Below, piece after piece: positions 45,934 through 55,435 of a stretch of 64,000 nt of DNA; positions within the stretch are counted from its first letter, which is position 1, and every line of letters begins with the position of its first letter. The notes under the pieces were generated by a model. It worked only from the letters and a program-made list of their open reading frames with translations. It did no database searches and had not been told where the DNA came from. Made by a program: the position numbers and the translations under genes. Source of the DNA: Mycobacteroides chelonae CCUG 47445 (GTDB taxonomy: Bacteria > Actinomycetota > Actinomycetes > Mycobacteriales > Mycobacteriaceae); assembly GCF_001632805.1 (NCBI RefSeq), contig NZ_CP007220.1, positions 1,612,001 through 1,676,000 on the forward strand, read 5' to 3'.

Positions 45934-48297
45934 CTACCGCCCGAAACCTGCGTTGCGCAGTGCGTCCGCCATCGAACCCGTCGGACGAGACTCTTCCCGC
46001 TGGCGGGAATTCTTGTCGCGGTTCTGGTTCCGGCGACCCTGATTCCGGTCGTCGCGGTTCCTGTCGTCACGGCGGGGAGCGCCGGAACGCTCGGGACGCT
46101 TGCCCTGTTGTGGATCGTCATTGAGGCGCAGGGTCAGACCGATGCGCTGACGCGGAATGTCGACCTCGGTGACCTTGACCCGAACCACCTGGCCGGACTT
46201 GACCACCTCGTGGGGGTCGGAGACATACCGATCCGACATCGCCGACACGTGCACGAGGCCGTCCTGGTGCACACCGACATCGACAAACGCGCCGAAGGCG
46301 GCGACGTTGGTCACCACACCCTCGAGCACCATGCCGACCTTCAGGTCCGAGACCTTTTCGACGCCCGCGGCGAAGGTGGCCGTGGTGAACGCGGGTCGCG
46401 GGTCGCGTCCCGGCTTCTCCAGCTCGCCGAGAATGTCTGTCACGGTGGGAATCCCGAACCGGTCGTCGGCGAAATCGGCGGGCTTGAGCGAGCGCAGCGA
46501 TCGCTCGTTGCCGATCAGTTCGGCGAGGGTGACACCGGAGCGATCCAGAATCTTGCGCACCACCGGGTAGGACTCGGGATGCACGCCGGACGCATCGAGC
46601 GGGTCGTCGCCTTCACGGATACGCAGGAATCCGGCGCACTGTTCAAAGGCCTTGGGGCCCAGGCGGGGAACCTCCAACAGGCCCTTGCGGCTACGGAATG
46701 CGCCCACCTTCTCGCGGTGCGCGACGATGGACTCGGCCAGGGATTCCGTCACCCCGGAGACTCGCGCCAGCAGCGGCACCGAGGCGGTGTTCAGGTCGAC
46801 ACCCACGGCATTGACGGCGTCTTCGACGACGGCGTTGAGGCTGCGCGCGAGGGTGCCGGGAGTGACGTCGTGCTGGTACTGCCCGACGCCGATCGATTTG
46901 GGCTCGATCTTCACGAGCTCGGCCAGCGGATCCTGCAGGCGCCGTGCGATCGAGACCGCACCCCGCAGCGTCACGTCGAGTTCGGGGAGCTCATGCGCGG
47001 CGTAAGCGGAGGCCGAATACACCGATGCGCCCGCCTCACTGACCATCGCCTTCGTCGGGGCCTTGGCACCGGCGGCCTTGATGTCGGCGATGAGTTCGGC
47101 TGCCAGAGCATCGGTTTCGCGTGAGGCCGTGCCGTTGCCGACGGCGATCAGCTCGACACCATGGCGGGCGACGAACGCCGCGAGCGTGGCCTTGGCCTCG
47201 TCCCACTTCTTCTGCGGCTGGTGCGGGTAGACCGCGCAGGTATCGACCACCTTGCCGGTGCCGTCCACCACAGCCACCTTGACGCCGGTCCGGAACCCGG
47301 GGTCCAGGCCGAGGGTGGCGCGCGTGCCGGCGGGGGCCGCGAGGAGCAGATCCTTGAGGTTGCGGGCGAAGACGCCGACGGCGTCTTCCTCAGCGCGTTG
47401 ACGCAGCTTGAGGCGGGCATCGACGGAGGCGGAGAACATGAGCTTGGCCCGCCAGGCGACCCGGACGGTACCGGCCAGCCACGGCGTCGCCGGGGTCTTG
47501 GCGGTGAGGTTGACCCCGAGGGACTGCGCGACCATGGCCTCATACGGTGCGTCGTCGCCGCCGTCGAAATTCAGGGCCAGGACCTGCTCCTTCTCGCCGC
47601 GCATGACGGCGAGCACGCGGTGCGAGGGCATGGTCTCCAGGGCTTCGGAGAACTCGAAGTAATCACGGTACTTTTGTGCCGCTTCGGTTTTCGCGGCGTC
47701 CTCCGACCATGGGGCAGTGCGCAGCGCACCGTCCGCCCAGAACTTGGTGCGGGTGGCACCGACGAGTTCGGCATCCTCGGACGCGCGCTCGATCAGGATG
47801 TGGCGCGCGCCGTCGAGGGCGGCGCTGGCGTCTGCGACATCCTCGGTGAGGAACTCGGAGGCCACCTCATCGGGCACCAGGTTCGGGTCCGCCAGCAGCC
47901 GGTCGGCCAGCGGCTCCAGGCCGGCCTCACGAGCGATCTGCGCCTTGGTGCGTCGCTTGGGCTTGTACGGCAGATAGATGTCTTCGACACGCGCCTTGGT
48001 ATCGGCCGAGAGCAGCGCCACCTTGAGCTCGTCGGTGAGCTTGCCCTGTTCCTCGATGGAGGACAGCACCGCGGCGCGGCGTTCGTCGAGTTCCCGCAGG
48101 TAGCGCAGCCGCTCTTCCAGACTGCGCAGCTGGCCGTCGTCCAGGCTGCCGGTGACTTCCTTGCGGTAACGCGCGATGAATGGGACCGTGGCACCCTCGT
48201 CGAGCAGCCGCACAGCCGCCGCGACCTGGGCCTCGGCGACCTCCAGTTCGGCAGCGAGGCGGGCATTTACAGATTTCACGGTCACGCTCTGAGTCAC
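45934..48297 (-). CDS. tex: Tex-family S1 RNA-binding transcription accessory protein
   Basis: 787 aa from GTG 48297; the frame stays open 34 codons upstream without similarity. Order of domains: N-terminal HTH-like region with ATVPFIARYRKE (~30-45), the DEERRAAVLSSIEEQGKL region, the YqgF-like RNase-H domain around LGLDPGFRTGVKVAVVDGTG (~330), the HhH pair (FRSRKGLLEVPRLGPKAFEQ, ~510-560), and a C-terminal S1 domain (VLEGVVTNVAAFGAFVDVG). The last ~50 residues are a basic Arg/Asn/Asp tail (DDRNRDDRNQ). Tex homologues bind RNA polymerase and nascent RNA; bacterial counterpart of Spt6. Confidence 0.97.
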   Translation of the reverse strand: MTQSVTVKSVNARLAAELEVAEAQVAAAVRLLDEGATVPFIARYRKEVTGSLDDGQLRSLEERLRYLRELDERRAAVLSSIEEQGKLTDELKVALLSADTKARVEDIYLPYKPKRRTKAQIAREAGLEPLADRLLADPNLVPDEVASEFLTEDVADASAALDGARHILIERASEDAELVGATRTKFWADGALRTAPWSEDAAKTEAAQKYRDYFEFSEALETMPSHRVLAVMRGEKEQVLALNFDGGDDAPYEAMVAQSLGVNLTAKTPATPWLAGTVRVAWRAKLMFSASVDARLKLRQRAEEDAVGVFARNLKDLLLAAPAGTRATLGLDPGFRTGVKVAVVDGTGKVVDTCAVYPHQPQKKWDEAKATLAAFVARHGVELIAVGNGTASRETDALAAELIADIKAAGAKAPTKAMVSEAGASVYSASAYAAHELPELDVTLRGAVSIARRLQDPLAELVKIEPKSIGVGQYQHDVTPGTLARSLNAVVEDAVNAVGVDLNTASVPLLARVSGVTESLAESIVAHREKVGAFRSRKGLLEVPRLGPKAFEQCAGFLRIREGDDPLDASGVHPESYPVVRKILDRSGVTLAELIGNERSLRSLKPADFADDRFGIPTVTDILGELEKPGRDPRPAFTTATFAAGVEKVSDLKVGMVLEGVVTNVAAFGAFVDVGVHQDGLVHVSAMSDRYVSDPHEVVKSGQVVRVKVTEVDIPRQRIGLTLRLNDDPQQGKRPERSGAPRRDDRNRDDRNQGRRNQNRDKNSRQREESRPTGSMADALRNAGFGR

Positions 48298-48315
48298 GCC
48301 GAGGGACCCTACCCA

Positions 48316-49035
48316 ATGCGGAGGAGAAGCTACGCTCACCGGGTGCGTGTCTGGAGCGTGTTGTGCCTGATCTTTCTGGTCGCGGGTTGTGCCGCACACA
48401 CGCAGCAGGGGCCGTCGACATCATCCACCGCGCCATCGGTAAGTACTTCGCGCCAGATGCCTCCGACGACGTCGACGTTCTCTCCCGCACCTGCGCCGGG
48501 GCCGCATGCGTCCGTGGAGTCGGTGACCCATTGGATTGAGGCGGGTGAGCCCGTCGACGCCGAGGAATTTCGCACGGTCGATCAGGACGGCGCACCGTCT
48601 GAGCTGTCCGAAGGTGAGGTGGCGTTCCGCTCACCCGGTGAGCTTGGTCCCCGGGTCATCGGGGGATGCATCACGGCGTTCAAGTACAAGATGCCGCTGT
48701 CCTGTCTGCCGGGGATTCGCAATGCGCCGCCCCGTCCTCCCGATTTGCCCGGCCAATGGATCTCGGGCTGGGTGAGTTTCGACGGAGCGACCGTCACCGT
48801 GGGGAGCCTGCATGGAGACCCCGGGCCGTTCAGCGAGGGAGTGGGCCTGCCGTTGGAACACGGCAAGCGGCTGAAATTCGGTGACTACCAATGCAGATCG
48901 GACCAGAAGGGTCTGTATTGCGTGAACTACCCGCATCACTCGGCCATCCGAATGAGCGACGAGCTTGAGGTGTACGGATGCACCAAGCGGGCAACTCCAC
49001 CGCGCGGTATCGGAGTGCAGTACGACTGCGGGTGA
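48316..49035 (+). CDS. Putative lipoprotein of unknown function
   Basis: 239 aa from ATG 48316; GTG 48343 is an alternative that gives a shorter signal. Lipobox LVAGC at residues ~21-25, then a Ser/Thr/Pro-rich linker of ~40 residues. The mature domain has six or more Cys (IGGCITAFKYKMPLSCLP, YQCRSDQKGLYCVNY, VYGCTK), suggesting a disulfide-stabilised extracytoplasmic fold. No family recognised. Divergent from tex. Confidence 0.78.
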   Translation: MRRRSYAHRVRVWSVLCLIFLVAGCAAHTQQGPSTSSTAPSVSTSRQMPPTTSTFSPAPAPGPHASVESVTHWIEAGEPVDAEEFRTVDQDGAPSELSEGEVAFRSPGELGPRVIGGCITAFKYKMPLSCLPGIRNAPPRPPDLPGQWISGWVSFDGATVTVGSLHGDPGPFSEGVGLPLEHGKRLKFGDYQCRSDQKGLYCVNYPHHSAIRMSDELEVYGCTKRATPPRGIGVQYDCG

Positions 49036-49042
49036 GTGCCGG

Positions 49043-50113
49043 TCAGCTATGGCATACCTCAAGAACTACCGCCGCTTCGTCATACATGTGGGCGATAAGC
49101 TTGGCGTAGATATCTTGCTGCTGTAGCTGCTCGAGTTGCGTCCCTGGTTCTTTACGGATCTGGCGGACAACGGAGACGGCTTGATCGGACAGCTCGGCAA
49201 TGTGTTGCGTCCGCGGTGTCAGATCGGGCCTGGTCACCTGCGCCGCGTGAGTGCGAATCTCGTTGGACCACTTCTCGTAATCGGTCAGGCTTGGTCCGCC
49301 CGGGACGATCGATTGGGCGTTCGTGAGATCCTCGCGCCCGCTGAACACAGCGAGGGTTGCTATTGCCTTACCGCATTCGCTGCGCCTGGTGATGCCGTGT
49401 CCGGGCTGTGCGCGTCCCATCAGATAGGCGGCGGCACCGGCGATTACGGACATGACGATCACGACGCCGACGACGATCAGCCACACCTTCCGTGACGGCA
49501 TGACGGACGGGTACTCGGACTCGGCAAGGGTGGGAACTTCTCCTATCGACGAGGCAGCTGTGGCACGTAACAGGATCAGCTGCTGTTGCAGCCGACGCAA
49601 TATGCGTGCATCCCACCAAAAAATCATGGCCATAAGCGCAGACAACCCGAGCCACGCCGTGGCGCGCCGGACATCGTGATCAATGAGACGGGTGACTGCG
49701 ATGAGCGCTGCACCCGCTGGAACTAGGTATGCGATCCATCGCGCCCATGTGGGTGTCCGCAATCTGGTTCCAACAAGGAGCGTGCACAGCCGCACCGCCG
49801 CCGACAGCACCGGCGCCTCGGTGGGTGCGGCACCGCGCTGGCTTGCGTCGATGGCCTGGCGTCGCTGCGTCGCGTCCAACCCATCAAGGACGGCGAGAAA
49901 GGCCTGGCGGAACCGTTCCTGAGCAACGATGAGCAGGGTTCCAGCGCCGACGCTGAGCACCGGTATCTGCACCGCACGGACTTTCCAGTCCGATCCATCG
50001 TCGGGCATGAGCAAGATCCACAGCGGGCCGCCGATCGCCGTCATGAGGGCGACCAGTACCGACCAACGCATCCACCGCGGAGCCAGTAGCAACCGAATGT
50101 TCACAGCAAACAT
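49043..50113 (-). CDS. Integral membrane protein, unknown
   Basis: 356 aa with about five membrane helices: residues ~17-35 and ~50-62, a pair at ~125-170 (IAYLVPAGAALIAV, ATAWLGLSALMAMIFWW), and one at ~210-230 (VWLIVVGVVIVMSVIAGAAAYL). The C-terminal ~120 residues are soluble and helical, probably extracytoplasmic. No known domain. The ATG is 10 bases after a weak purine-rich stretch. Convergent with the lipoprotein gene. Confidence 0.72.
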   Translation of the reverse strand: MFAVNIRLLLAPRWMRWSVLVALMTAIGGPLWILLMPDDGSDWKVRAVQIPVLSVGAGTLLIVAQERFRQAFLAVLDGLDATQRRQAIDASQRGAAPTEAPVLSAAVRLCTLLVGTRLRTPTWARWIAYLVPAGAALIAVTRLIDHDVRRATAWLGLSALMAMIFWWDARILRRLQQQLILLRATAASSIGEVPTLAESEYPSVMPSRKVWLIVVGVVIVMSVIAGAAAYLMGRAQPGHGITRRSECGKAIATLAVFSGREDLTNAQSIVPGGPSLTDYEKWSNEIRTHAAQVTRPDLTPRTQHIAELSDQAVSVVRQIRKEPGTQLEQLQQQDIYAKLIAHMYDEAAVVLEVCHS

Positions 50114-50202
50114 TCTGACAGGTTGAAGGCTTGCTGTGTGTCCGGGTAGTCACTGCTACATCGGCGAGGCCGCCACTGCTACAGCAAGGTCGCGGAGAAC
50201 GG

Positions 50203-50547
50203 TTATGCCGGTTGGGGTGGTGCGGGGTTCAGTGCGTTCGGGCACAGCTCGCTTTGCAGAATGTCGACGTACACATTGGGTGCTGGCGCGGGAGCCACGC
50301 CGGAGCCCACCGGGAACTGCGATCCCACTTCTTCGGGTGGGACACCGTTGCGTAGATCGCGGCATGCTTGGTGTCCCGCCTGAACCACATACGGTTCGGC
50401 ATCCTTGTGGATGAAGACCCCCGCGGCGCGCAGGCTGTCCAGAAATGTGTGGTCATTCGCCTGCGCAGTCCCCATGCCGAAGAGGCCGCTCGCTGACATG
50501 CCTGTGGCGGCGATCGCGACGACGATCCTGGTGCGGAGCTTGCCCAT
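50203..50547 (-). CDS. Secreted DUF732 protein
   Basis: 114 aa. Signal peptide MGKLRTRIVVAIAATGMSAS... ending near TAQAND, then a DUF732 domain: FLDSLRAAGVFIHKDA, AGHQACRDLRNG and ILQSELCPNA with the two conserved Cys. A Pro/Ala-rich linker is inserted before the last helix and a PAPPQPA tail follows. Second copy in this window of the family at 37148; more divergent in its C-terminal third. Function unknown. Confidence 0.88.
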   Translation of the reverse strand: MGKLRTRIVVAIAATGMSASGLFGMGTAQANDHTFLDSLRAAGVFIHKDAEPYVVQAGHQACRDLRNGVPPEEVGSQFPVGSGVAPAPAPNVYVDILQSELCPNALNPAPPQPA

Positions 50548-50625
50548 CGTTGATTCCTTCCGGCCACCAGCATTATTGCCAGGGGAGCGGGCTCTACATC
50601 GGCGAACGGACGAAGAAGGAGCTGT

Positions 50626-51375
50626 TTAGTTCAGGCCGCCGCCGATGACCAGGACCTCTCCGGTGATCCACGATGCGCGGTCCGAGGCCAGGAATGTCAC
50701 CGCTGGTGCGATGTCTTCGGGTACGCCGATCCGGCCAAGGGGTGTGATCTTCTCAATCTCGGTGCGGAACTCTCGGCTTGAGAAGGCGCTGGATTGCATG
50801 CCGTCGGTCACGGTCAGCCCAGGATTGACCGAGTTCACTCGGATGCCCCGTGGGCCCAGCTCCTTGGCGAGGGTGCCGGTGATCGTGTCGACAGCGCCCT
50901 TCGAGGCGGTGTACACCAGTGAGTTGGCGGGCGTGAAGCTCGTGACACTTGACCCGATGTTGACGATGCTCGAGCCGGGGTGAAGGACAGTCCCGAGTGC
51001 TTCGGTGATCGTGATCGCCAGGCCGAAGACATTGAGGCTGAATTGACGTTGAAGTTCAGCTGCGGTTACCGATTCAATCGCACCCATCTCGTATACCCCG
51101 GCGTTGTTCACAAGGATGTCGAGCGTCTCGATCCGAGTGGTGAGTTCGGCGAACAGTTCTTTGACGCTGGCCGGATCAGAGATATCGGCCTGGAGGGCAA
51201 AGGCGCGGCCTCCGGCGTCGTGTATTGACTTCACGACATGATCAGCGCCGCTCTTGCTTGACGAGTAGTGGACTGCCACATGCGCGCCCGCTGACGCGAG
51301 GTCTCGCGCGATGGCCGCCCCGATTCCCTTCGACGCGCCTGTGACAAGTGCCGTCTTGCCTGCCAATATGCCCAT
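50626..51375 (-). CDS. Short-chain dehydrogenase/reductase
   Basis: 249 aa from ATG 51375, preceded by AGAGGA. Classical SDR: TGASKGIGAAIARDL, an YSSSKSGADHV segment, ILVNNAGVYEMG, NIGSSV, and the catalytic YTASKGA. The C-terminus VLVIGGGLN is typical of FabG-like reductases. Probably NADPH-dependent. Divergent from an MmyB-type regulator 191 bp away, the usual partnership in which such regulators control an adjacent SDR. Substrate unknown. Confidence 0.93.
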   Translation of the reverse strand: MGILAGKTALVTGASKGIGAAIARDLASAGAHVAVHYSSSKSGADHVVKSIHDAGGRAFALQADISDPASVKELFAELTTRIETLDILVNNAGVYEMGAIESVTAAELQRQFSLNVFGLAITITEALGTVLHPGSSIVNIGSSVTSFTPANSLVYTASKGAVDTITGTLAKELGPRGIRVNSVNPGLTVTDGMQSSAFSSREFRTEIEKITPLGRIGVPEDIAPAVTFLASDRASWITGEVLVIGGGLN

Positions 51376-51566
51376 GGATTCCTCTCTTTCGTTTGGCTGC
51401 AATATGTTTCGCCTCTACCTGATTGCTTTTCAGCGTAGATTTGCACTCGTCGGCGTGGAAGGGTGTGCTGCTCCTACCTAGGCACCCGTTGCGGCCGAGG
51501 TGATGTGTCACTGGGTGGGTGTATTACACCCTGGTTGGGTCGCTTTGCCGTGAGTATGTTGAGGAC

Positions 51567-52397
51567 ATGGATCGGCGAAATGAGTTGGGCGACTTTCTGA
51601 AGGCGCGCCGTGCTCTGGTCTCGCCGCGGCAAGCGGGGCTGCCAGAGGATGAGCCGCGCCGTGTCTTGGGCTTACGCAGGCAAGAGGTTGCCGCGCTGGC
51701 CGGGGTGAGTGCCGACTACTACAGCAGGCTTGAACAAGGGCGTGAGCGGCATCCCTCAGACCAGGTGCTACGGGCGATTTCCCGTGCACTGCAGTTGGAT
51801 ACGCACGCGACTGAACACCTGGCCAGCCTTGCGCGGCCGTCTGGAGCAGCGCCTACTGTGGCCGGTCAGCGAGATGCCAGCGAGGGGGCCATGAGGATCG
51901 TCAACAATGTGGTGCACGCACCGGCGTTGATCATCAGCCCGGCAATGGACATTCTGGCCATGAATTCCCACGCACTGGCCCTCTACAGCGACTTCTCCCG
52001 GGCAGACAACCTGGCGTATATGGTTTTCCTTGACCCAGTGGCCACGCGGTTCTACGCCGAATGGGACGACGTTGCGCGGGATACTGCCCGAAACCTGCGC
52101 GCTATGTCGGTGTCGTTTCGTGATGACCCTCGCGTGGCAGAAGTTGTGGGGGAGTTGACGATCCAAAGCGATGCCTTCACGTTCGTATGGATGCAGCATG
52201 ATGTCCGGCCGCGAACAAGTGGGACCAAGCGATTCCGTCACAGCCAGGTCGGTGAGATCAGCCTTCAGTACGACACCTTCGCTGTCGGTGATGCCCCCGG
52301 GCAACAGCTGCTCATCTACTCGAGCGACCCTGGCAGTGCCGATGCCGATGGGCTCGAGCTCCTGGCCACGCTTGCGCTGGATCAGCCGCCCGAATAA
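51567..52397 (+). CDS. XRE-family regulator with MmyB-like ligand-binding domain
   Basis: 276 aa from ATG 51567. N-terminal HTH_XRE/HTH_31 block: LGDFLKARRALVSPRQAGL, RRVLGLRRQEVAALAGVSADYYSRLEQGRERHPS. Residues ~110-270 are the PAS-like MmyB domain (APALIISPAMDILAMNSHALALYSDF, YMVFLDP, SGTKRFRHSQVGEISLQYDTF), which binds fatty-acid-like ligands in characterised relatives. Divergent from the SDR gene at 50626-51375; likely its repressor. Confidence 0.92.
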   Translation: MDRRNELGDFLKARRALVSPRQAGLPEDEPRRVLGLRRQEVAALAGVSADYYSRLEQGRERHPSDQVLRAISRALQLDTHATEHLASLARPSGAAPTVAGQRDASEGAMRIVNNVVHAPALIISPAMDILAMNSHALALYSDFSRADNLAYMVFLDPVATRFYAEWDDVARDTARNLRAMSVSFRDDPRVAEVVGELTIQSDAFTFVWMQHDVRPRTSGTKRFRHSQVGEISLQYDTFAVGDAPGQQLLIYSSDPGSADADGLELLATLALDQPPE

Positions 52398-52458
52398 CGG
52401 GAACCATATCCAAATCCATTTGAGGCAAACGGTATTCAAAGCCTCATGATTTCAGATT

Positions 52459-53361
52459 GTGCAGGATCGAATCGTGACATCATTACGGCCGGTTGGAGCG
52501 GGAACGCTGACCATCGGTGGCGACATCACCATCAATCGGCTCGGCTACGGCACGATGCAGTTGACCGAGCCGGGGGCGTGGGGCCCGCCGCGGGATCCAG
52601 AGTCGGCGGTGCGGTTGCTGAAACGCGTGGTTGAGCTAGGAGTCAATTTCCTGGACACCGCGGATGCATACGGTCCGCACGTCGTCGAAGACTTGATCCG
52701 CGAGGCGTTGTACCCGTATCCCCGTGGTCTCACGATCGCGACAAAAGTCGGTCTCGCACGCACCGGCCCTTCGGAGTCGGGTTGGATTCCGCTGGGGCGG
52801 CCCGAGTACTTGCGCCAGCAGACGGAAATGAGCCTGCGGCGCCTGAAGTTGGAGCGCATCGACCTGCTCCAGCTGCATCGTGTCGACCCCACCGTTCCGT
52901 TCGAGGATCAGATCGGCGAACTCAAGCTTCTGCGAGACGAAGGCAAGATCCGGCACATTGGGCTCTCGGAGGTTTCGGTCGGCCAGCTGCAGGCGGCGCG
53001 GCAGATCGTGCCCATCGCCTCGGTGCAAAACCTGTTCAACCTCGCCAATCGGTCAGCAGCCGACGTGGTGGACTACGCCACTACCCACGGCATCGCGTTC
53101 ATTCCTTACTTCCCGCTGGCTACCGATGGCTTTGAAGGTTCCGGGGGTGTTCTGGATGTCGTGGCGCATGCCCACGGCCGCGCCCCAGCGCAGATTGCCC
53201 TGGCATGGCTACTGCACCGCTCTCCGATCATGCTTCCGATCCCGGGAACATCCTCAGGAGCACACCTTGCGCAGAATGTTGCCGCTGCAGACATTGTGCT
53301 CAGTGATGCCGAGTTCGAAGCCCTTTCCGCGGCAGTGCCGCTGCCCAACAAAAGCGTTTAA
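52459..53361 (+). CDS. Aldo/keto reductase
   Basis: 300 aa, GTG start at 52459 (GTG 52474 also possible). AKR barrel motifs: LGYGTMQLTEPGAWG, the catalytic DTADAYG with Tyr, TKVGL with Lys, LQLHRVD with His, IGLSEVS and LPIPGTSS near the cofactor 2'-phosphate site. NADPH-dependent reduction of carbonyl compounds in the cytosol. Followed 4 nt later by the LLM oxidoreductase, so the two are probably co-transcribed. Confidence 0.94.
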   Translation: MQDRIVTSLRPVGAGTLTIGGDITINRLGYGTMQLTEPGAWGPPRDPESAVRLLKRVVELGVNFLDTADAYGPHVVEDLIREALYPYPRGLTIATKVGLARTGPSESGWIPLGRPEYLRQQTEMSLRRLKLERIDLLQLHRVDPTVPFEDQIGELKLLRDEGKIRHIGLSEVSVGQLQAARQIVPIASVQNLFNLANRSAADVVDYATTHGIAFIPYFPLATDGFEGSGGVLDVVAHAHGRAPAQIALAWLLHRSPIMLPIPGTSSGAHLAQNVAAADIVLSDAEFEALSAAVPLPNKSV

Positions 53362-53365
53362 TGCC

Positions 53366-54199
53366 ATGCGGATTGGTATCTTCACCGCGCTCACCGACGA
53401 AGGCATGGAGCCCGGCGAGCTGGCGGTCGAGATCGAGTCGCGTGGGTTCGAATCCCTCTTCGTGCCGGAGCACACCCACATACCGGTGACGATCGAAGCG
53501 CTCCATGCCGGATGGGAAGAGATACCCCGCGACTACTGCCGCAGCCTCGATCCGTTCGTGGCACTGTCCTTCGCTGCGGCCGCGACGAGGGATCTCCGCA
53601 TCGGTACCGCCGTGGCGCTGCTGGTCCAGCGAGATCCGATCACGTTCGCCAAAGAGACCGCGACACTGGACAGGGCATCAGGTGGGCGGTTGGAATTGGG
53701 AATCGGCGTTGGATGGCTGCGTGAGGAGATACGAAATCACGGCACCGACCCGCGCACGCGGGTGGCATTGCAGAGCGAGCGCATCCAGGCGGTCAAGAAA
53801 ATCTGGACGGAAGAGCAGGCCCAATTCCACGGCAAGTATGTGGCTTTCGATCCGATCCATTCCTGGCCCAAGCCCGTTCAACAACCGCACCCGCCGGTGT
53901 GGCTAGGGGGCTGGGGGCCGTCTACCCACGAGCGGATTCTCGACCACGCCGACGGCTGGATGGCACCGACAATGCTTGGAGTAGAAGAGCTTCAGAAGGG
54001 GATCGGTGAACTCAATCTGCTCGCAGCGCAGAGGGGCAAGCCGACGGTTCCGGTGATCGCGACCATCCTGGCGCCCCAGCCTGGAGATATCGAACGCCGC
54101 GCCGACCTTGGCGTGCATCGTGTGCTGTTGGGGCTGCCGGTGGAGTCCCGCGACACCACATTGCGCACGCTGGACCGCTTGGCCGCGCTGGCGGCGTGA
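53366..54199 (+). CDS. LLM-class F420-dependent oxidoreductase
   Basis: 277 aa from ATG 53366, four bases after the AKR stop. Luciferase-like (beta/alpha)8 features: GIFTALTDEG, ESLFVPEHTHIP, LRIGTAVALL, ETATLDRASGGRLELGIGVGWLREE (the LD-x-x-S-x-GR-x-x-x-G-x-G-x-GW stretch), and PPVWLGGWGPS. Mycobacterial members of this type generally use F420 rather than FMN. Substrate unknown; with the AKR it may handle quinones or aldehydes (inference). Confidence 0.92.
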   Translation: MRIGIFTALTDEGMEPGELAVEIESRGFESLFVPEHTHIPVTIEALHAGWEEIPRDYCRSLDPFVALSFAAAATRDLRIGTAVALLVQRDPITFAKETATLDRASGGRLELGIGVGWLREEIRNHGTDPRTRVALQSERIQAVKKIWTEEQAQFHGKYVAFDPIHSWPKPVQQPHPPVWLGGWGPSTHERILDHADGWMAPTMLGVEELQKGIGELNLLAAQRGKPTVPVIATILAPQPGDIERRADLGVHRVLLGLPVESRDTTLRTLDRLAALAA

Positions 54200-54350
54200 G
54201 AACGTTGTGGTTCCGTGAATACCTCATCGGATATTGCGGTGATGATTACGATGCGAACAGGCTCAGCTGTTCGAACTAAGGGCGGTGCACATCGTGGACG
54301 CAGTGTGGGCCACCTGGGCATCGCTGAACTGCTCGAGGGCCCTGTAGGAG

Positions 54351-55331
54351 ATGGCCGGATCCGCGGGTGTAGACGCCGTCGAACTCGCGGAGTTGGAGTT
54401 TTTCGCAGGTAATCCGGCCAATGCGCTTGCTCCACTGGCCGAGCTTCTTTCGCCCCTTGAAGCGGCTCCCGGGCAGGTGCTGATGCGTCAGCGCGAGCCG
54501 GCCGACTGGTTCCTGCTCGTCGGTTCGGGTGGCGGCGAGATCCTTCACGCCGGCGACAACGGAGATTCGGTCGTCGCGCATCTGGTGCCCGGCATGGTCG
54601 TCGGTGAGATCGCGCTATTGCGTGGGAATGCCCGGACGGCGACCGTCGTGGCGACCGAACCGCTTCGCGGCTGGGCCGGTGGCAGCGATGCGTTCACCGC
54701 GATGCTTGAAATCCCTGGTGTGTCAGATGCATTGGTATCAACGGCGCGCCAGCGGCTGGCCGCATTCGTCGCTCCTATTCCGGTGCGGCTGCGCGACGGT
54801 GCCCAGTTCTACCTGCGGCCGATCCTTCCCGGTGATAGGAGGCGGCTGGCGAGGATGTCGCGACGCACGGTGTACCGCCGGTTTCTGGGAGTGCCCAACA
54901 AGCGGATGATTACCTACCTCTTCGAGGTGGACTACCGCGACCACTTCGCATGGGCCCTCACCGATGGCCCCGACGGTCTTGTCGTGGCCGATGCTCGATT
55001 CATCCGCCATGTCGATGACCCTGACAGTGCCGAGTTGGCGTTCACGGTCGGTGATGACTACCAGGGCCGTGGGATCGGAACACTGCTGATGGAGGCGATG
55101 TCGGTGTCGGCGCATGCCGACGGTGTCCACAGATTCACGGCCTCGGTGCTCTCGGAGAACTATGCGATGCGCAGGATTCTGAATCGGTACGGTGCGCAGT
55201 GGGAATCGGATGGGCTGGGGGTAGTCACCACGGTCATCGATGTTCCCCATCTGAGGGAACTCAGTCTTTCTTCCCAGCTGTTCCGGCAGATCCACGTCGC
55301 TACGCGGCAGGTGGTTCAGACGTTGTGTTGA
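54351..55331 (+). CDS. pat: Cyclic-nucleotide-regulated protein lysine acetyltransferase (Pat/KATmt type)
   Basis: 326 aa. Residues ~15-140 form a cyclic nucleotide-binding domain: PGQVLMRQREPADWFLLVGSG and the binding cassette PGMVVGEIALLRGNARTATVVA, where Glu and Arg hold the ribose and cyclic phosphate. Residues ~150-300 form a GNAT domain with acetyl-CoA loop DDYQGRGIGTLLMEA. This fusion is the mycobacterial cAMP-activated acetyltransferase (Rv0998, MSMEG_5458), which acetylates acyl-CoA synthetases and other proteins on Lys. The 150-bp gap upstream holds no gene and may carry its promoter. Confidence 0.93.
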   Translation: MAGSAGVDAVELAELEFFAGNPANALAPLAELLSPLEAAPGQVLMRQREPADWFLLVGSGGGEILHAGDNGDSVVAHLVPGMVVGEIALLRGNARTATVVATEPLRGWAGGSDAFTAMLEIPGVSDALVSTARQRLAAFVAPIPVRLRDGAQFYLRPILPGDRRRLARMSRRTVYRRFLGVPNKRMITYLFEVDYRDHFAWALTDGPDGLVVADARFIRHVDDPDSAELAFTVGDDYQGRGIGTLLMEAMSVSAHADGVHRFTASVLSENYAMRRILNRYGAQWESDGLGVVTTVIDVPHLRELSLSSQLFRQIHVATRQVVQTLC

Positions 55332-55435
55332 TGGTCTGACGGTGACTCAGAGCTTGAACCCCCAGCGCTCCAGGGGCACCACAGTCCTACTCTGGCGTCA
55401 GATGACTCGATCCTGCCAAATGGATTAGGAGCAAC

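Noticed and set aside
45646..48315. Very long plus-strand ORFs (492 aa at 45646 and the first ~385 codons of the frame from 47161)
   Set aside because: They lie antisense to tex and have compositions expected of the complement of GC-rich codons; tex has full domain similarity. Only the part from 48316 is a gene.
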